From: Leisingera sp. NJS204
GTDB taxonomy: Bacteria > Pseudomonadota > Alphaproteobacteria > Rhodobacterales > Rhodobacteraceae
DNA: 64,000 bases
Assembly (NCBI RefSeq): GCF_004123675.1
Contig: NZ_CP035417.1
Coordinates: forward strand, 1,355,501 to 1,419,500
Direction of reading: 5' to 3'
Below the pieces are notes generated by a model. The model was given only the letters and a program-made list of their open reading frames with translations, searched no databases and was not told the origin of the DNA. Made by a program: the position numbers and the translations under genes. Positions 62,049 to 64,000 of the stretch are shown here, one piece after another. The stretch's first letter is position 1. Each line of letters starts with the position of its first letter.

Positions 62049-63662
62049 ATGCTGGGACTAACCGCGCATGTAGACAGTTTTGCCCGGGACAACCTGCCGC
62101 CTGCGGATCAATGGCCTGAGTTTCTGCTGGAGGGGTTTGACTATCCGGAACACCTGAATGCCGCTGTCGAGCTGACCGATGCGATGGTTGAAAAGGGGTT
62201 CGGCGACCGCACTGCGCTGATAGGCAACGGGCGCTACCGGACCTACAAAGAACTGGCGGACTGGACCAACCGGCTGGCGCATGTGCTGAGCGAGGATCTG
62301 GGGGTGAAGCCTGGCAACCGGGTGCTGATCCGCTCGGCCAACAACCCGGCGATGGTGGCCTGCTGGCTGGCGGCAACCAAGGCGGGCGCGGTGGTGGTCA
62401 ATACCATGCCGATGCTGCGCAAGGGAGAGCTGGCCAAGATCGTCGATAAGGCCCAAGTGTCCCATGCGCTGTGCGACACAAGGCTGAAGGATGAGCTGGT
62501 CGCCTGCGCCAAGGATTCGGAATTCCTGAAAACGGTTGTCGGCTTTGACGGCACGTCCAATCACGATGCGGAACTGGACCGGCTGGCACTGGAAAAACCA
62601 GTGGCTTATGAAGCGGTGCAGACGGGGCGTGATGACGTGGCCCTGCTGGGTTTCACCTCCGGCACCACCGGCGCACCCAAGGCAACCATGCATTTCCACC
62701 GTGATCTGCTGATCATCGCTGACGGATATGCGCGTGAAGTGCTGGATGTGCAGCCGGAGGATGTGTTCGTTGGCTCGCCGCCGCTGGCCTTTACCTTCGG
62801 GCTGGGCGGGCTGGCGATCTTTCCTTTGCGCTTTGGTGCTGCGGCGACGCTCTTGGAAAACGCTTCGCCGCCGAACCTCATTGAGATCATTGAGAAATAC
62901 AAGGCGACGGTTTGCTTCACCGCGCCGACTGCTTACCGCGTGATGCTGCGGGCGATGGAGGAGGGGGCGGATCTGTCGTCGCTGCGGGCGGCAGTGTCGG
63001 CCGGGGAGACTCTGCCCGCGCCGGTTTATGACGAGTGGATGCAGAAGACCGGCAAACCGATGCTGGACGGGATCGGGGCGACGGAGATGCTGCATATCTT
63101 CATCACCAACCGGTTCAGCGACCACCGGCCCGCTTGCACCGGCAAGCCTGTGGGCGGCTATCAGGTGAAGGTGCTGGATAAAAACGGCAACGAGGCTCCG
63201 CGCGGCGACATCGGGCGGCTGGCAGTCAGGGGACCCACAGGGTGCCGTTACCTGGCCGATGACCGGCAGGCTGGGTATGTGCAAGACGGCTGGAACATCA
63301 CCGGCGACAGTTTTATCCGGGATGACCGCGGGTATTTGCACTTTGCCGCCCGCAACGATGACATGATCGTTTCCTCCGGGTACAACATTGCAGGACCTGA
63401 GGTAGAGGCGGCCTTGCTGGCGCATGAAGCGGTGGTGGAATGCGCGGTGATCGGCGTCCCGGATGAAGCGCGGGGCGAGATTGTGCAGGCGCATGTGGTG
63501 CTGGCCGATGAGCTGGCGCCGTCGGATGAAATGGTCAAGCTGCTGCAGGATCACGTAAAGGCGGAAATTGCGCCTTACAAGTATCCGCGTTCATTGGTGT
63601 TTACCACGGCACTGCCAAAGACCGAGACCGGAAAAATCCAGCGGTTCAGGCTGAAAGCCTAG
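62049..63662 (+). CDS. Benzoate/2-aminobenzoate-CoA ligase-type AMP-binding enzyme
   Basis: 537 residues activating an aromatic acid to its CoA ester with ATP. Starts at ATG 62049 after GGAGGGAAG. FTSGTTGAPKATMHFHRDLL is the P-loop (A3), GIGATEMLHIFITN is A5, the ITGDSFIRDDRG motif is A7, and the C-terminal acylating Lys lies in PKTETGKIQRFRLK. The SPPLAFTFGLGG and FTAPTAYRVML segments match the benzoate-CoA ligase subfamily, specifically forms used for 2-aminobenzoate. It supplies substrate to the fused hydroxylase at the operon front. Confidence 0.92.
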   Translation: MLGLTAHVDSFARDNLPPADQWPEFLLEGFDYPEHLNAAVELTDAMVEKGFGDRTALIGNGRYRTYKELADWTNRLAHVLSEDLGVKPGNRVLIRSANNPAMVACWLAATKAGAVVVNTMPMLRKGELAKIVDKAQVSHALCDTRLKDELVACAKDSEFLKTVVGFDGTSNHDAELDRLALEKPVAYEAVQTGRDDVALLGFTSGTTGAPKATMHFHRDLLIIADGYAREVLDVQPEDVFVGSPPLAFTFGLGGLAIFPLRFGAAATLLENASPPNLIEIIEKYKATVCFTAPTAYRVMLRAMEEGADLSSLRAAVSAGETLPAPVYDEWMQKTGKPMLDGIGATEMLHIFITNRFSDHRPACTGKPVGGYQVKVLDKNGNEAPRGDIGRLAVRGPTGCRYLADDRQAGYVQDGWNITGDSFIRDDRGYLHFAARNDDMIVSSGYNIAGPEVEAALLAHEAVVECAVIGVPDEARGEIVQAHVVLADELAPSDEMVKLLQDHVKAEIAPYKYPRSLVFTTALPKTETGKIQRFRLKA

Positions 63663-63838
63663 CTGCCAGGGATTTCTCAGTGCTTATCCTGTTGGCGGCT
63701 GCCAAGCAGCCGTCAGGGTGCATGAGTTTTATACTCGCAGCACGCATGCGGCATGCCGAAGATCCGTTCTGCGGGCATCTGTGCCGCGCTCTTCAACCGT
63801 TTCAACGCACTCGGCATAGCCGAGATAACACACAAAGC

Positions 63839-64000
63839 ATGACATCAATGGGGAAAGGGGCCACCACGCTTATCGTTGCTGAGGAATTGCGCACCATCAA
63901 AATGAAGATGAAGCACGAGAAGGTGAGCTACTGCAAAACGCACGGGTTCGGGAAGAACGCGACGATCGAGCTGTATCTGGCCGGTTGTGATGACGAGATG
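63839..64000 (+). CDS. Unidentified gene, 5' part only
   Basis: An open frame from ATG 63839 runs to the window edge (54 codons; MTSMGKGATTLIVAEELRTI then KMKMKHEKVSYCKTHGFGKN). ATG 63848 is an alternative start. No clear ribosome binding site is visible, and its base use is less GC-rich at third positions than the operon before it. I do not recognise a family, and it may not be real. Confidence 0.4.
   Translation, partial: MTSMGKGATTLIVAEELRTIKMKMKHEKVSYCKTHGFGKNATIELYLAGCDDEM

Noticed and set aside
63694-63714. Terminator after the CoA ligase
   Set aside because: GGCGGCTG / CAGCCGTC pairing is imperfect and no T-run follows.

Overview
The window looks like a chromosomal segment of a marine alphaproteobacterium of the Roseobacter group, probably close to Leisingera/Phaeobacter. 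This is inferred from gene content and order (pyrG-secG, purA-DUF2842, hflK-hflC-DUF2065-Do protease, folE2, a DddP-like M24 protein, an aryl-CoA cluster with a fused hydroxylase/oxidoreductase), high GC with tight ATGA/TGATG gene overlaps, and a SAM-II riboswitch. No database was searched.

Layout. 1-5.9 kb: the end of pyrG (cut by the window edge) and secG on the minus strand; a cobalt-type nitrile hydratase operon (alpha, beta, accessory protein); purA with a DUF2842 membrane protein. 5.9-13.7 kb: an acidic Ala/Glu-rich protein with a 14-unit hexanucleotide repeat, thiamine pyrophosphokinase, a DMT transporter, serine dehydratase coupled to a glutathione transferase, a methyltransferase and rpiA. 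13.9-19.3 kb: glutathione reductase and a membrane quality-control operon. 19.3-29.1 kb: a methyltransferase, a Crp/Fnr regulator, a peptidoglycan-binding lipoprotein, a dnaE2 remnant, a [2Fe-2S] ferredoxin coupled to a frameshifted VCBS-repeat gene, a stand-alone five-repeat DUF1217 protein, a damaged GNAT gene, purD and xseA. 29.1-35.5 kb: a small secreted protein, lysoplasmalogenase, ftsY, an EamA transporter, yciB, a second GST, and metZ under a promoter, SAM-II aptamer and terminator.

35.6-45.6 kb is an accessory island. Its left half is a pile of decayed insertion sequences: an IS1182-type element with an amber codon, a wrecked IS110, an IS3 broken by a 37-bp insertion, and three IS5/IS427 right ends around one complete copy. 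Its right half carries three co-directional genes that look AT-richer than the surroundings: a rhomboid-like protease fused to a GNAT acetyltransferase, an anchored protein with an EF-hand-like loop, and a membrane-embedded polyamine aminopropyltransferase. A frameshifted IS200-type element closes the island. This trio is my best candidate for an undescribed system.

45.6-56.3 kb: a DddP-like M24 protein translationally coupled to a BesD/HalD-like 2OG-Fe(II) oxygenase, a divergent LysR regulator, folE2, a phasin-like Lys/Ala-rich protein, trkH, lysC and ptsP. 56.4-63.7 kb: a co-directional operon for an aryl-CoA pathway (salicylyl-/2-aminobenzoyl-CoA hydroxylase-oxidoreductase fusion, SDR, MarR regulator, enoyl-CoA hydratase, acyl-CoA dehydrogenase, benzoate/2-aminobenzoate-CoA ligase), preceded by a perfect inverted repeat that may be the MarR operator. 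An unidentified partial gene runs off the right edge. I saw no rRNA, tRNA, CRISPR array or prophage.
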